Origin: Rhizobium sp. AAP43
GTDB taxonomy: Bacteria; Pseudomonadota; Alphaproteobacteria; Rhizobiales; Rhizobiaceae
Assembly: GCF_001296045.1 (NCBI RefSeq)
Contig: NZ_LJHS01000005.1
Location: forward strand, 558,001 to 622,000
DNA: 64,000 bases
Reading direction: 5' to 3'
Part shown: positions 25,584-36,320 of the stretch, piece by piece
Layout of the letters: each line of letters starts with the position of its first letter
Numbering within the stretch: the first letter of the stretch is position 1
Made by a program: the position numbers and the translations under genes
The notes under the pieces: generated by a model
What the model saw: only the letters and a program-made list of their open reading frames with translations
Database searches by the model: none
What the model was told of the DNA's origin: nothing

Positions 25584-25982
25584 ATGGCCAAGAAGGGCAA
25601 AAAGGCGCAGAAGCAGGTGCAGGAGAAGTCGGGGGGTAAGGGCTCAGCGACAACGTCCAAGCGAGACCCGATCCAGAGCTTCCTCTATGTTGGGGGGCGC
25701 GACTGTCAGGTTGCGCATCTCCGTCAGATCGCCACCAATTTCGGCGCGGAACTTATTCATCATGATGGGGGACTGCGCGAGGCGGTTTCCCGTATCGACA
25801 CGGTACTGCCCTCGGTCGACTGTGTCTTCTGCCCCATCGACTGTATCAGCCATGATGCGTGTCTCAGGGTAAAGAGCGGCTGCAAGAAATTCGGCAAGAC
25901 CTTTATTCCGTTGCGCAACGGTTCGAAGTCGAGCCTCGAGCGAGCCCTGCAGAGCTTGAATGACAGAGGCACTGAGGGATGA
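25584..25982 (+). CDS. DUF2325-domain protein
   Basis: 132 residues from ATG 25584, behind the ribosome site AGGAGGG; an upstream in-frame ATG at 25479 overlaps the inverted repeat and is unlikely. A Lys/Gln-rich N-terminal tail (MAKKGKKAQKQVQEK) leads into the DUF2325 domain: FLYVGGRDCQVAHLRQIATN, GAELIHHDGG, then VDCVFCPIDCISHDACLRVK. The conserved Cys and His residues suggest metal or redox chemistry. No role is established. It is monocistronic. Confidence 0.85.
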   Translation: MAKKGKKAQKQVQEKSGGKGSATTSKRDPIQSFLYVGGRDCQVAHLRQIATNFGAELIHHDGGLREAVSRIDTVLPSVDCVFCPIDCISHDACLRVKSGCKKFGKTFIPLRNGSKSSLERALQSLNDRGTEG

Positions 25983-26094
25983 GCGAAGAGCGTGCGCAAA
26001 ATGGGACTGAAATGCGCGAAATAAGTGCCGAAACAGGGCCCGAATTGCCTGGGGTTGCGCCTGTGGAAAACATGAGCACGCATTTGTGTTTCAA

Positions 26095-26125
26095 TAAAGT
26101 GACGGTTTGCGAAATCATCACTTTA
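26095..26125. repeat. Inverted repeat upstream of VOC gene
   Basis: TAAAGTGA (26095-26102) and TCACTTTA (26118-26125) are perfect 8-bp arms around a 15-bp spacer, in the 310-bp gap after the DUF2325 gene. Candidate operator; no regulator can be named. The rest of the gap shows no gene. Confidence 0.5.
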
Positions 26126-26292
26126 CCGGGCTTGCATAAACGAAATCCTGGAACCATGTATCGAGGATTCTTGGGGGCCACGGCCCTCGTCATCGACTTC
26201 CCCGCGCCCCGGTGGCGCAGAAACGCCGAAGGTCGCCGCTAGGCTGCCTTGGTGCGGATCGTTCACCGGCGCGGGAAACAGGAACCCAAGGC

Positions 26293-26673
26293 ATGAACGC
26301 TCCCGATACCATTGCCAGACCGACACTGAACGCTGTACCGATCCTCCCCTCGCTCGATTTTTCCCAGACCCGAGACTTTTACGTCGGCAACCTCGGCTTC
26401 GAGGAAGTCGCCGCTGCCTGTGACGACTATCTGGTTGTCCAACGGGACGGTCTGGAACTGCACTTCTGGTTAAGTGACGACCCCCTGCAATGCGAAAGCA
26501 CTTCGGTTTTCTTCCGAACCGGCGCGCCGGCGGATTTCTACCGTGATCTCCGCGAGCGCGGGATCGATGCGATCATGCCGCAAGGCGACAAGGAACATCC
26601 CGTCCGCTTCCATGTCCGGGATCCGCATGGCAATCTGCTGATGTTTGCCGATGCCGTTGGCATTTCTCACTGA
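26293..26673 (+). CDS. VOC-superfamily (glyoxalase/bleomycin-resistance) protein
   Basis: 126 residues from ATG 26293. One VOC module pair is visible: PILPSLDFSQTRDFYVGNLG, LELHFWLSDDPLQCESTSVF, then FHVRDPHGNLLMFADAVG with the typical C-terminal metal-ligand strand. Short single-domain members act as antibiotic-sequestering proteins or lyases; dimers form the active cleft. The annotation bleomycin-binding-like is family inference; nothing in the neighbourhood gives the substrate. Confidence 0.82.
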   Translation: MNAPDTIARPTLNAVPILPSLDFSQTRDFYVGNLGFEEVAAACDDYLVVQRDGLELHFWLSDDPLQCESTSVFFRTGAPADFYRDLRERGIDAIMPQGDKEHPVRFHVRDPHGNLLMFADAVGISH

Positions 26674-26717
26674 TACGCCTGAGGCTTGAGCCCTCGACCC
26701 TCTCTGCCTGGAGCGCG

Positions 26718-27089
26718 TTAACCGCGCCGGGAGAGCAGGCCGGAGAGTGTCAGGGCAAGCCACGACAAGATAAGGGTGATGCCGCCGGTTGGGGCGGCCA
26801 TCGGGAACAGGCCGCTGCCGAGAAAGTGGCGTGCGACCAGATCGCCGGAGAAGAGAAGCGTGCCGGCGCCGATGCCCAGTCCTGCGGCAAATCCGAGCTT
26901 CAACCTCAAGCCGATCAGCCCGAGCGCCAGGAGTGCCGGCGCATGGGTGAGGCAGATGATCGAGGCGGGCCGGAGCAAGGCTTCGCCACCAGCGTGGCTT
27001 GCCAGAGCCGCCAGAGCGACGCCCAGCGCTCCGACCAATCCCGCAAGGCTGACGAGAAGACCCGATCCGCTTTCCTGTTTGCTCTGCAT
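26718..27089 (-). CDS. DUF423-family small membrane protein
   Basis: 123 residues with four membrane helices. LLVSLAGLVGALGVALAALA-SHAGG at the N-terminus and GTLLFSGDLVARHFLGSGLF-PMAAPTGG are the DUF423 (YgdD) hallmarks. Start at 27089 has AAGGA at a proper distance and overlaps the end of the globin gene by a few bases; an ATG six bases upstream is also possible. The function of the family is unknown. It is probably co-transcribed with the globin gene. Confidence 0.8.
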   Translation of the reverse strand: MQSKQESGSGLLVSLAGLVGALGVALAALASHAGGEALLRPASIICLTHAPALLALGLIGLRLKLGFAAGLGIGAGTLLFSGDLVARHFLGSGLFPMAAPTGGITLILSWLALTLSGLLSRRG

Positions 27090-27091
27090 TC

Positions 27092-27481
27092 TCATTCCTT
27101 GTTCTGCATGTGGTGGGCAAGTTTTTCGATGGCCGGCAAGATGAGCTCGCGCAGCTTCGGATGGTGCACCGTTTCTTCCAGTGCCTGACGGAAGCATAGC
27201 AGCCACTCGTCGCGCTCAGCCGGACCGATCTCCGCCACGAAATGCCGGCGCCTCAGCATAGGGTGGCCGCGCTTTTCCATGTAGATCGGGGGACCACCCA
27301 GATAGCCGGTCATGTAGTCGTAGAATTTCTCCGCGCTGCCGGAGAGGTCCGGTGGATGGATCGCGCGGCATCGTGCGGCTTCCGGCAGTGTGTCCATCAA
27401 CTCGTAAAAGCGGTCGGTGAGAGCCTTCACCGTCGCGTCGCCGCCGATGGCCTGGTAAAGGGTAATCGTTTCTTCGCTCAT
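27092..27481 (-). CDS. Group II truncated haemoglobin
   Basis: 129 residues from ATG 27481 (GGAA upstream; ATG 27487 also possible). It starts with TLYQAIGGDATVKALTDRFY, followed by FYDYMTGYLGGPPIYMEKRG, HPMLRRRHF with the proximal His, and RDEWLLCFRQALEE with the group II Trp at G8. Group II truncated globins bind O2 and take part in NO or peroxide detoxification. This fits loosely with the DNR-like regulator and NnrU elsewhere in the window, but no direct link is shown. Confidence 0.9.
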   Translation of the reverse strand: MSEETITLYQAIGGDATVKALTDRFYELMDTLPEAARCRAIHPPDLSGSAEKFYDYMTGYLGGPPIYMEKRGHPMLRRRHFVAEIGPAERDEWLLCFRQALEETVHHPKLRELILPAIEKLAHHMQNKE

Positions 27482-27574
27482 GCTCATTTCCGCGCTGTGA
27501 TCGGGCTTCTTTGGAGCCAACCGAGCTTTCGCGCAATCGGTCATTTTCCCAATGTGGCAATCCGGCGCATGCAT

Positions 27575-28304
27575 GGGCGATGTCAGCGTGTGCCCACCAA
27601 GCCGCGCAGCATCAGGCCGATGGCGGCCAGCTAACGTGTGGCACGCTTACCGATTGCTTTCGGCAACTGCGCCCTATGCAGCAAGACGGCACTCACCTCG
27701 GCGTTACTGTTCCACCCAAAATTGGTTGCAGTTGAAATCATCCCATTATGGGTCATGTGCTCGGCTTTGCATGTCCTCGCGTCTCCGATCAAAGTTGCTG
27801 CGGCTCGCATCGAGCTATGATCCGGATTTCATCACGAATTCTGAGATTTGACCTTGTCTGAACAATAAAGGAAACGGCGACGCCTCGGCGATTGGCCCAT
27901 TCTGAACCGTTAATGTCATATGAAGACTGCCCCAGCGGTTTCCTATTATTGGCGATTAAGAAAAAATTATCAAATCAGGCCCTAGATTGCAGCAGATACG
28001 AGTGTCGCCTGCTGCTTCGAACGCGGAGGGTGACAGAGACCGGATGGCGGATTGGCTGACGGTCAGGTGAGGGGAGCGGGACCTGGTCCCGCATGCATGA
28101 TGCGTTCCCGGTTGGGCTCGAGCGAGCCATGTCTTTCTTTCAAAGCTGTGTCCAGCAGTGGGACTGTGCGGCAGAGAGTGCCCCGGTCTGAGCCGTTTAC
28201 AGGTGCAGGATGCGCCTGAGCCCGTGAAGGTCCTTCGGGATCGCACGCGGCGCACGGCAGGAGAGTCAATCGAAAATTGGTCAACGCTAAAAGGCGGCTT
28301 CCTA
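27575..28304. other. Long intergenic leader upstream of the repeat protein
   Basis: No supported gene is present in this 730-bp stretch; its open frames lack ribosome sites and family features. The region near 27950-27985 is AT-rich. The promoter and leader of the octapeptide-repeat gene should lie here. I could not pick a convincing -35/-10 pair. Confidence 0.45.
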
Positions 28305-31300
28305 ATGACGACGATCATTCCCTCGCTCTCGGTCAACCAGATCAAGGCCATGTCCACCACCGCGATCACAAATCTCGTTGAGGAGGATGTGAAGGCGTTG
28401 TCCGCCGCACAGATCGCCGTCCTCAGCGCGAACCAGATCGGTGCTTTGGAGGCTGATGTTGAGTTTCTCGATGAAACTCAGCTGAAGGCAATTTCCGTAA
28501 CCGGCATCAAGGGTCTGACGACCACACAGATCGCTGCCATCGATGCGGGCAAGATCGACGATCTGACGACCAAGCAGATCGCAGCTCTCACGGCGACCCA
28601 GGTCGGCGCGCTCGACACCGATCAGTTCTCCGCACTCACCGGCGACCAGATCGGCGCGATGACCGCAGCCCAGGTCGCAGTTTTCGATGCCACTGACATT
28701 GCAGACCTCGATACGGGTGAAGTCGCCAAGATCAGCGCCAAGGTTATCGGCGCGCTGTCTAATGCTGCGATTCAGGCCCTGAGCGAAGACCAGATCGGCG
28801 AACTGACCGTCGCTCAGATCGCCGGTATGAAGACGACCCAGATTGCCGCCTTGACGGCCGACCAGCTCGGTGCATTCACCGCCGATCAGATGGGCGCGCT
28901 GACCTCTGCCCAGGTCAAGGTGCTGTCGACCACCCAGATCGCTGGCCTTGATGCAACTCAGATCGGCGCCATTGCCACGAAGGCTGTGGCTGGTCTGACT
29001 GCTGCCCAGATCACCGGCATGGACGAAACCCAGACAGCCGGCTTTACGGAAGCTCAGGTTGCTGCCCTGAGCGCCGCCCAGGTTGCCGGCTTCGAGGCCG
29101 CCGACATCGCTGATATGGATGCCGCGGTTGTCTCGAAGATCTCCGCCAAGGCCATCAGCGGTCTCACCAACGATGCCGTTGCTGCTCTCACCGATGACCA
29201 GATCGACCTCTTGAGCGCTGCCCAGATCGGCGCAATGAAGACAACCCAGATCGCCGTCCTGACGACGACCCAGCTCGAAGGCCTGTCGACCGTCCAGATG
29301 GGGGGCCTGTCGGCCGTCCAGGTCAAGGCGCTGACCACGACACAGATCGGTGCGCTTGATGGTGCGCAGCTTGCCGCCATCAGCCCCAAGGCTGTCACCG
29401 GCCTGACCGCTGACCAGATCGGCGCCCTGACGACCGACCAGAGCGACGCACTCCTGCCCACCCAGATCGCTGCACTCACAGCTGTCCAGATTGCCGGCTT
29501 CGAAGACGCGAATATTGCGACCTTCAGCGTCGACCAGATCGCCGCTATCAGCCCGAAGTCGATCACCGGCCTGTCCGATGCTGCCATCGCAGCACTTGAT
29601 GACGATCAGCTGGGCGCCCTGACCGCAACGCAGATTGCAGCCATGAAGCCCACCCAGGTGGCTGCCCTGACGACTGACCAGGTCAGCAAGCTGACCGACG
29701 ACCAGCTCGGTGCCCTGACCGCTCTGCAGATCAAGGCGATGTCCGTCGCTCAGATTCAGGCGATCCCGGATACGCAGATCGACAAGATCAACGTCAAGTC
29801 CATTGCCGGCCTTACGGCAGCGCAGATCACCGGTATGAGCACTGATCAGACCGGCGCGTTTTCGACGGCCCAGGTCGCGGCTCTCTCCGCCCTTCAGGTT
29901 GCAGGCCTCGAGTCGGGCGACATCGACGCATTCAGCCCGGACCAGATCGCGGCGATCAGTGTCAAGGCGATCGCATCTGTGGTCGATGCAGGCATCGCGG
30001 TCCTCGACCAGGACCAGGTCGAAGCCCTGACGGCCAAGCAGATCGCAGCGATGAAGACGACGCAGATCGCGGCCTTCACCACGACGCAGATCCCCTTCCT
30101 GTCGGAAGAGCAGATCGGTGCCCTTTCCGCCGTTCAGGTCAAGGCTCTGACCGATGATCAACTCGGTGCCATGACCGCCGACCAGATCGGTGCGATTTCG
30201 GTCAAGTCGATCAGCGGCTTGACGGCTGCCCAGATCGGCGTGCTTGCGCCAGAGATTGTTGCGGGCTTTACGGAAGACCAGCTGGGTGCACTTTCGGCAG
30301 CACAGGCGGCCGGCTTCGAAGCTGCCGATGTTGACGAATTGAGTGCTGACAAAATCGGTGCCATCAGCTCGAAGGCTGTGAGCGGTCTTTCCACCGCATT
30401 CATCGCCGATCTTGACGGTGCTCAGGTCGCGGCCCTCAAGGTGGCTCAGATTGCCGCTCTGAAGGCAGACCAGATCGCGGCGCTCGCCGTCGACACGATT
30501 GCTTCGCTGACGAGCGACCAGCTGGGCGCCTTGAGCGCGGCTCAGGTCGGTGCCTTCACCGATGCACAGCTTGCGGAACTCACGGATGCTCAGATCGGCG
30601 AACTCAGCACCAAGGGTGTGGCCGGCTTGACTGCCGCCCAGCTTGGAACTTTGGAAGATGACCAGCTCAGCGGTCTGACGGAAGCGCAGGTTGGTGCACT
30701 CAGCAGCGCACAGGTTGCCGCTTTGACGACAGACGATATTGCTCTGTTCTCGGATGCAGAAGTGGGCGCCATCAGCGCCAAGGCAATCGCTTCGCTTGAT
30801 CCGGCGGTGATCACGACCCTGACCGCAGGGCAGCTCGCAGAACTCAAGCCGACTCAGATCGCGGCCATGACCGCGGCACAGGTTGCAGCCTTCGATCCGG
30901 ACAACATCGATCTTCTCACCACGGATCAGATCGGCGCGCTGACTTCGACCCAGGTTGCAGCTTTGACAAGCCCGCAGATCCAGGCTCTGACGAATGACCA
31001 GGTCGGCGCCATCAGCGTCAAGGCCATTCCGGGTCTCACGGCGGCACAGGTAGACACGTTCAATGAGAACATTGAAGGCCTGACTGCTACGCAGTTCGCG
31101 GCATTCTCATCCGCTCAGGTCGGTGCCTTGATGGCCGATGACCTCGACTCGATCTTGCCTGCGGAAATTGCCGCGATCAGCCCCAAGGCGATCACTGGCA
31201 TGGACGATCTGGTTATCGCGGCCCTTGACGAGGACCAGGTAAAGGCTCTGACCCCCGGTCAGATCGGCGCGATGACGGCAGCGCAGGTTGGCAACTTCAC

Positions 31301-32141
31301 CACGACGCAGCTGGAGTTCTTCGACACTGCCCAGATGGGGGCCCTGACCTCGGCCCAGATCGCCGGTATGTCGACGACGCAGACGGACGCATTTGATGCC
31401 ACACAGATCGCGGCTATCAGCGTCAAGGCGGTAACCGGCCTCACGGCCGCCCAGATCACGGCCTGGGGTGATGACCAGACCGCTGCCCTCACGGAACCGC
31501 AGATCGCAGCCCTGAGTACGGCTCAGGTCGGAGCGCTTGAAGTGGCGGATATCGAGGGCTTCAGTGACGCGCAGGTGACTGCGATCAGCGCCAAGGCGAT
31601 CGGTGGCCTTGCTACGGGAGCTGTTGCTGCTCTTGTTCAGTCGCAGGTCGAGGCGCTGACGACTGCCCAGGTCGCTGCCCTTACGGGCACGCAGGCTGCC
31701 GCATTGACGGAAGATCAGGTTGGTTACCTCAGCGCGGATCAGGTCGGTGTCCTCACGGCAACCCAGATCAAGGCCATGTCGACAGACCAGATCGCGGCAA
31801 TCGGCGTCGCCAATATCCCGAGCCTCAGCAAGACCGCCGTTGCGGCCTTGTCGGCAGCCCAGATTACGGCCATGTCGGCTGACCAGATCGAGGCCTTCAC
31901 CGCAGATCAGACGGCCAGCCTGACGGCAGCCCAGATCGATGCGATGGAAGACGAAGACCTGGAAAAGTTCGACACGGACGATATGGCGGCAATCTCCAAC
32001 TCCGCGCTTGCCGGCCTGTCCGTCAATGACATCACCAGCGTGCTCGTGCAGGCCCAGCTTGAGGCCCTGACGGATCCGCAGGTCCAGGCGCTCAGCCAGG
32101 AGCAGGCCGAAGCTCTCATCACGGCCTATCAGAACTTCTGA
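28305..32141 (+). CDS. Giant octapeptide-repeat protein (QIxALTxx), function unknown
   Basis: 1278 residues from ATG 28305 with AAGGCGG upstream; the 49 codons before it are not repeat-like. Nearly the whole chain is tandem octads of the form Gln-(Ile/Val)-x-(Ala/Gly)-(Leu/Phe/Met)-(Thr/Ser)-x-(Asp/Thr/Ala). Octads are grouped in a 17-unit (136-residue) supercycle in which units 6 and 13 end AISxK, units 7 and 14 begin (A/S)IxGL, and unit 17 reads QIAAMKTT. About seven full supercycles run from roughly residue 180 to 1130, with less regular ends. There is no Cys, His or Arg, one Trp, and many Asp and Glu. No signal peptide or membrane segment is visible. Similar TAQIAAL-type repeats occur in unannotated large proteobacterial proteins; a secreted or surface role is only a guess. 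Confidence 0.85.
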   Translation: MTTIIPSLSVNQIKAMSTTAITNLVEEDVKALSAAQIAVLSANQIGALEADVEFLDETQLKAISVTGIKGLTTTQIAAIDAGKIDDLTTKQIAALTATQVGALDTDQFSALTGDQIGAMTAAQVAVFDATDIADLDTGEVAKISAKVIGALSNAAIQALSEDQIGELTVAQIAGMKTTQIAALTADQLGAFTADQMGALTSAQVKVLSTTQIAGLDATQIGAIATKAVAGLTAAQITGMDETQTAGFTEAQVAALSAAQVAGFEAADIADMDAAVVSKISAKAISGLTNDAVAALTDDQIDLLSAAQIGAMKTTQIAVLTTTQLEGLSTVQMGGLSAVQVKALTTTQIGALDGAQLAAISPKAVTGLTADQIGALTTDQSDALLPTQIAALTAVQIAGFEDANIATFSVDQIAAISPKSITGLSDAAIAALDDDQLGALTATQIAAMKPTQVAALTTDQVSKLTDDQLGALTALQIKAMSVAQIQAIPDTQIDKINVKSIAGLTAAQITGMSTDQTGAFSTAQVAALSALQVAGLESGDIDAFSPDQIAAISVKAIASVVDAGIAVLDQDQVEALTAKQIAAMKTTQIAAFTTTQIPFLSEEQIGALSAVQVKALTDDQLGAMTADQIGAISVKSISGLTAAQIGVLAPEIVAGFTEDQLGALSAAQAAGFEAADVDELSADKIGAISSKAVSGLSTAFIADLDGAQVAALKVAQIAALKADQIAALAVDTIASLTSDQLGALSAAQVGAFTDAQLAELTDAQIGELSTKGVAGLTAAQLGTLEDDQLSGLTEAQVGALSSAQVAALTTDDIALFSDAEVGAISAKAIASLDPAVITTLTAGQLAELKPTQIAAMTAAQVAAFDPDNIDLLTTDQIGALTSTQVAALTSPQIQALTNDQVGAISVKAIPGLTAAQVDTFNENIEGLTATQFAAFSSAQVGALMADDLDSILPAEIAAISPKAITGMDDLVIAALDEDQVKALTPGQIGAMTAAQVGNFTTTQLEFFDTAQMGALTSAQIAGMSTTQTDAFDATQIAAISVKAVTGLTAAQITAWGDDQTAALTEPQIAALSTAQVGALEVADIEGFSDAQVTAISAKAIGGLATGAVAALVQSQVEALTTAQVAALTGTQAAALTEDQVGYLSADQVGVLTATQIKAMSTDQIAAIGVANIPSLSKTAVAALSAAQITAMSADQIEAFTADQTASLTAAQIDAMEDEDLEKFDTDDMAAISNSALAGLSVNDITSVLVQAQLEALTDPQVQALSQEQAEALITAYQNF

Positions 32142-32166
32142 TCGAGCCCTGATCACCATCCACGTG

Positions 32167-32194
32167 AACGGCGCCCCATGTGGGCGCCGTTTTC
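32167..32194 (+). terminator. Terminator of the repeat-protein gene
   Basis: AACGGCGCCC (32167-32176) pairs with GGGCGCCGTT (32182-32191) around CATGT, followed by TTCCTTT. It lies 26 bp after the stop codon. Confidence 0.85.
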
Positions 32195-32285
32195 CTTTGT
32201 GTTCGTGTTCGCAGATGCAAAAACCCTGCGACAGATGATGTCAGTCATGACATAAGGGCCGCCGACTTCCATCAGGCGCCGTTCC

Positions 32286-33908
<1,623 letters not shown>

Positions 33909-33958
33909 GCGGGGTGCGTGCAGGGACCGGGTCTGTCTTTGCCAGTGATAGGCAGAAG

Positions 33959-34924
33959 TCAGTTATAGCGTGATTCTTGAGCATGCGGCATCAACAGGCC
34001 GCCGAGGCGCACGACGAGCTTGCGGTCAAACAGCTGCGGCCGCTCGAACATCCAGTCGAGCGCCTGCTCGACCGGCCAACCCGCCTTGTAGGGGCGGGCC
34101 GAGGTCAGCGCCTCGAAGACGTCGCAGACGGTGCTGATCCGGACCGGTAGCGTCAGCTGCGATGCTTTCAGCCCAAGCGGATAGCCGCTCCCGTCCAGCA
34201 CTTCGTGATGCAGTCGGCAAATATCGAGCACCAGAGGCGGAATTTCGCCGTACTGGCTGAGCAGCTGGAAGCCGTTTTCCGGATGGTCGCGAATGATCTG
34301 CCGCTCTTCGTCTGTCAGTCGGCCGGGTTTGTTCAGGATGTCGCTCGGGATCTGCAGTTTGCCGATGTCATGCAGGAGGCCGGCGACGCCGAGCAAGGTT
34401 GCTGTCTCATCGTCGAGGCCGGAAGCGTCTGCAAGCTGGGTCATCATGGTGGCGACCGCCAGCGAATGGACATAGGTCCCTTCGTCCTTGCTTTTAAGCC
34501 GGGTCATTTCCAGCGCGACGGTCGGGGTTGCGTGCCAGACATTGGCCATGGACTGAACAAGCGGAGCCAGCTTGTCAAAGTCGGGTCGCTCACCGGCGCC
34601 AATGGCGTCGAGATTGCCGCGCAACTCGACGGTGGCCGTTTCCACCTTCTCCTGCACGCGTTCGATCCGGGCGAGTTCGCTCTTTGTGGACGCGCCGGGG
34701 ACTGGCCTGCCATTCTGGTCCAGGCCCAAGGCCGTATTGACCAGAACCCGTTCGGCGGATGTCGCGGCAATGGCCTTCTGATCGCGGTCGCTGGTCAGCA
34801 AGAACCGCCTTTTGCCGAATTCGGAGTGCGGGCATTCCACCAATTCGATGAACATGCCCTTGCGGATGCGATCTTTGGGTACGTGAACGAGCAAGCTCAA
34901 TGCTCCGATGGTTGTTTCAACCAT
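33959..34924 (-). CDS. HD-GYP domain cyclic-di-GMP phosphodiesterase
   Basis: 321 residues from ATG 34924. A DUF3391-like N-terminal part (VPKDRIRKGMFIELVECP) leads to an HD-GYP domain of about residues 125-300: HSLAVATMMTQLAD, LLHDIGKLQIPSDIL with the HD pair, HHEVLDGSGYPLGL with GYP, and VCDVFEALTSARPYKAG. All residues that bind the metals appear intact, so it should hydrolyse cyclic-di-GMP to GMP. The frame extends to 35020 but the extra residues are not domain-like. Confidence 0.92.
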   Translation of the reverse strand: MVETTIGALSLLVHVPKDRIRKGMFIELVECPHSEFGKRRFLLTSDRDQKAIAATSAERVLVNTALGLDQNGRPVPGASTKSELARIERVQEKVETATVELRGNLDAIGAGERPDFDKLAPLVQSMANVWHATPTVALEMTRLKSKDEGTYVHSLAVATMMTQLADASGLDDETATLLGVAGLLHDIGKLQIPSDILNKPGRLTDEERQIIRDHPENGFQLLSQYGEIPPLVLDICRLHHEVLDGSGYPLGLKASQLTLPVRISTVCDVFEALTSARPYKAGWPVEQALDWMFERPQLFDRKLVVRLGGLLMPHAQESRYN

Positions 34925-35358
34925 TCCTACATCGGCCCAGCCTAATAAAGCGGTAAATCTCCTGTTATACGGTTGCAGAGGCTGTGGGCGTGGTGACGTT
35001 TGGACGTTCGTGTGGCGCACAAATTCTTGTGATGAAGAATCTGGACATGACGCTTTTGCAGCCTTTGAGTGTAGCGCGTGGGGGAAAGCAGTAGCTTGTT
35101 GTTACTCCCCCTCCCACGCCTTCAACCAGCATCATCGTTGCATCGACGACTATCTGGCCTCCTACATTCCTCGCGTCGAAGGCGCCCGTTTCATGCGTGC
35201 CAAACCCAGGCTGAGGAGCGGGCGAGGGCAACCGAAGTTGACGCGGATAAAGGCTTCATAGCCGGCCGAACTCTGCACCGGCGCTGAAGCCGACCTTGGC
35301 TTGCGCCGAGAACCAGTGCGGTCTTGCTGGAAATCTGAAAATCCTTAAAATCAAAGCC
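34925..35358. other. Intergenic region without recognised features
   Basis: This 434-bp stretch between two minus-strand genes has only short frames without ribosome sites. No repeat, RNA or operator was recognised. Confidence 0.5.
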
Positions 35359-36294
35359 TTATACGGTTTGCTTGAGAGCTTCGAGCTTGGCTGTCTGGCG
35401 CAGGATCAGCCGTTCGACTTCGGCAATCGCACGCGCATTGAGAGAGGCGCCCGGACGGCGCTGGGCAGCACTTGCAATCGCGCCACGCTTGGCCAGCACA
35501 TATTTGCGGATGGCGAGGCCCAAGCCCGGCTGCTGCTCGTAGCGCATGAGCGGCAGATAAGCGTCGAACAGGTCCTGTGCGTCATCGTGCCTGTTTGCGT
35601 TGGCGAGGCGGCAGACCTCGACCATCATTTCGGGATAGGCAAAGCCGGTCATCGCGCCATCGGCACCGCGCTGCATTTCCTCAGGCAGGAAGACGCCGGC
35701 ATTGCCGCAGAGGATCGAGACGCGTCGGCGGCCCTTGGCCTCGGCCTCGCGCAGGTCGGTGATCTTCTGCAGGCCCGGCCAGTCTTCATGCTTGAGCATG
35801 ACGATATTGTCGTGGGCCTCAAAGATGACGCCGAGGGTCTTTGAGGAGATCTGCACGCCAGTCACAAGGGGGAAGTCCTGCAGCACGATTGGAACGTCGG
35901 TGCCGACCGTCTCGACGACATTGCGGTAGTAGCCGATGATCTGCTCGTCGGTGCGCAGGCTGGAGGGCGGGGCGACCATGACGCCGGCAGCGCCCATGTC
36001 CATCACCGCTTTCGTCAGTTCGCCAATGGCTGCCAGCCCCGGAGCCGAGACGCCGACGATCACCGGCTTGTCACCGGACCGCTTGAGCGTCTGGCGGGTG
36101 ATTTCAATCGATTCCGCCTGGGTGAGCTTGGGTGCTTCGCCCATCATGCCGAGAATGGTCAGGCCATCGGCGCCTTTTTCGTAGTAGAAGTCGACCATGC
36201 TGTCGATGCTTCCGGTATCGACGGCGCCGGTGTCCGTGAAGGGTGTGCAGGCGATGACGTAAACGCCTGACGTGTCGGTCGTGATATGGGCCAT
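35359..36294 (-). CDS. DapA/NAL-superfamily lyase of unknown substrate
   Basis: 311 residues from ATG 36294 (GAGGAG ribosome site). It has a TIM barrel of the dihydrodipicolinate synthase / N-acetylneuraminate lyase type, with GADGLTILGMMGEAPKLT (the usual GxxGE strand), the Schiff-base Lys in IVMLKHEDWPGL, and GNAGVFLPEEM. The usual catalytic Tyr in YNxP is replaced: the site reads PIVLQDFP. The enzyme is therefore probably not a DHDPS. It follows an allantoinase-like gene by 26 bp in one operon, so it may split a ring-opened product. Confidence 0.87.
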   Translation of the reverse strand: MAHITTDTSGVYVIACTPFTDTGAVDTGSIDSMVDFYYEKGADGLTILGMMGEAPKLTQAESIEITRQTLKRSGDKPVIVGVSAPGLAAIGELTKAVMDMGAAGVMVAPPSSLRTDEQIIGYYRNVVETVGTDVPIVLQDFPLVTGVQISSKTLGVIFEAHDNIVMLKHEDWPGLQKITDLREAEAKGRRRVSILCGNAGVFLPEEMQRGADGAMTGFAYPEMMVEVCRLANANRHDDAQDLFDAYLPLMRYEQQPGLGLAIRKYVLAKRGAIASAAQRRPGASLNARAIAEVERLILRQTAKLEALKQTV

Positions 36295-36320
36295 GTCATG
36301 CTCCTCAGCAGTATTTTCAA

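Noticed and set aside
28305-32141. CRISPR array or satellite DNA at the repeat gene
   Set aside because: The DNA repeat is 24 bp with no spacers, is diverged at synonymous positions, and is in phase with one protein frame.
28302-32159. Long minus-strand frames (619 and 350 codons) opposite the repeat protein
   Set aside because: The 24-bp repeat period keeps several frames open at once. The plus frame has the regular octads, a ribosome site and a terminator.
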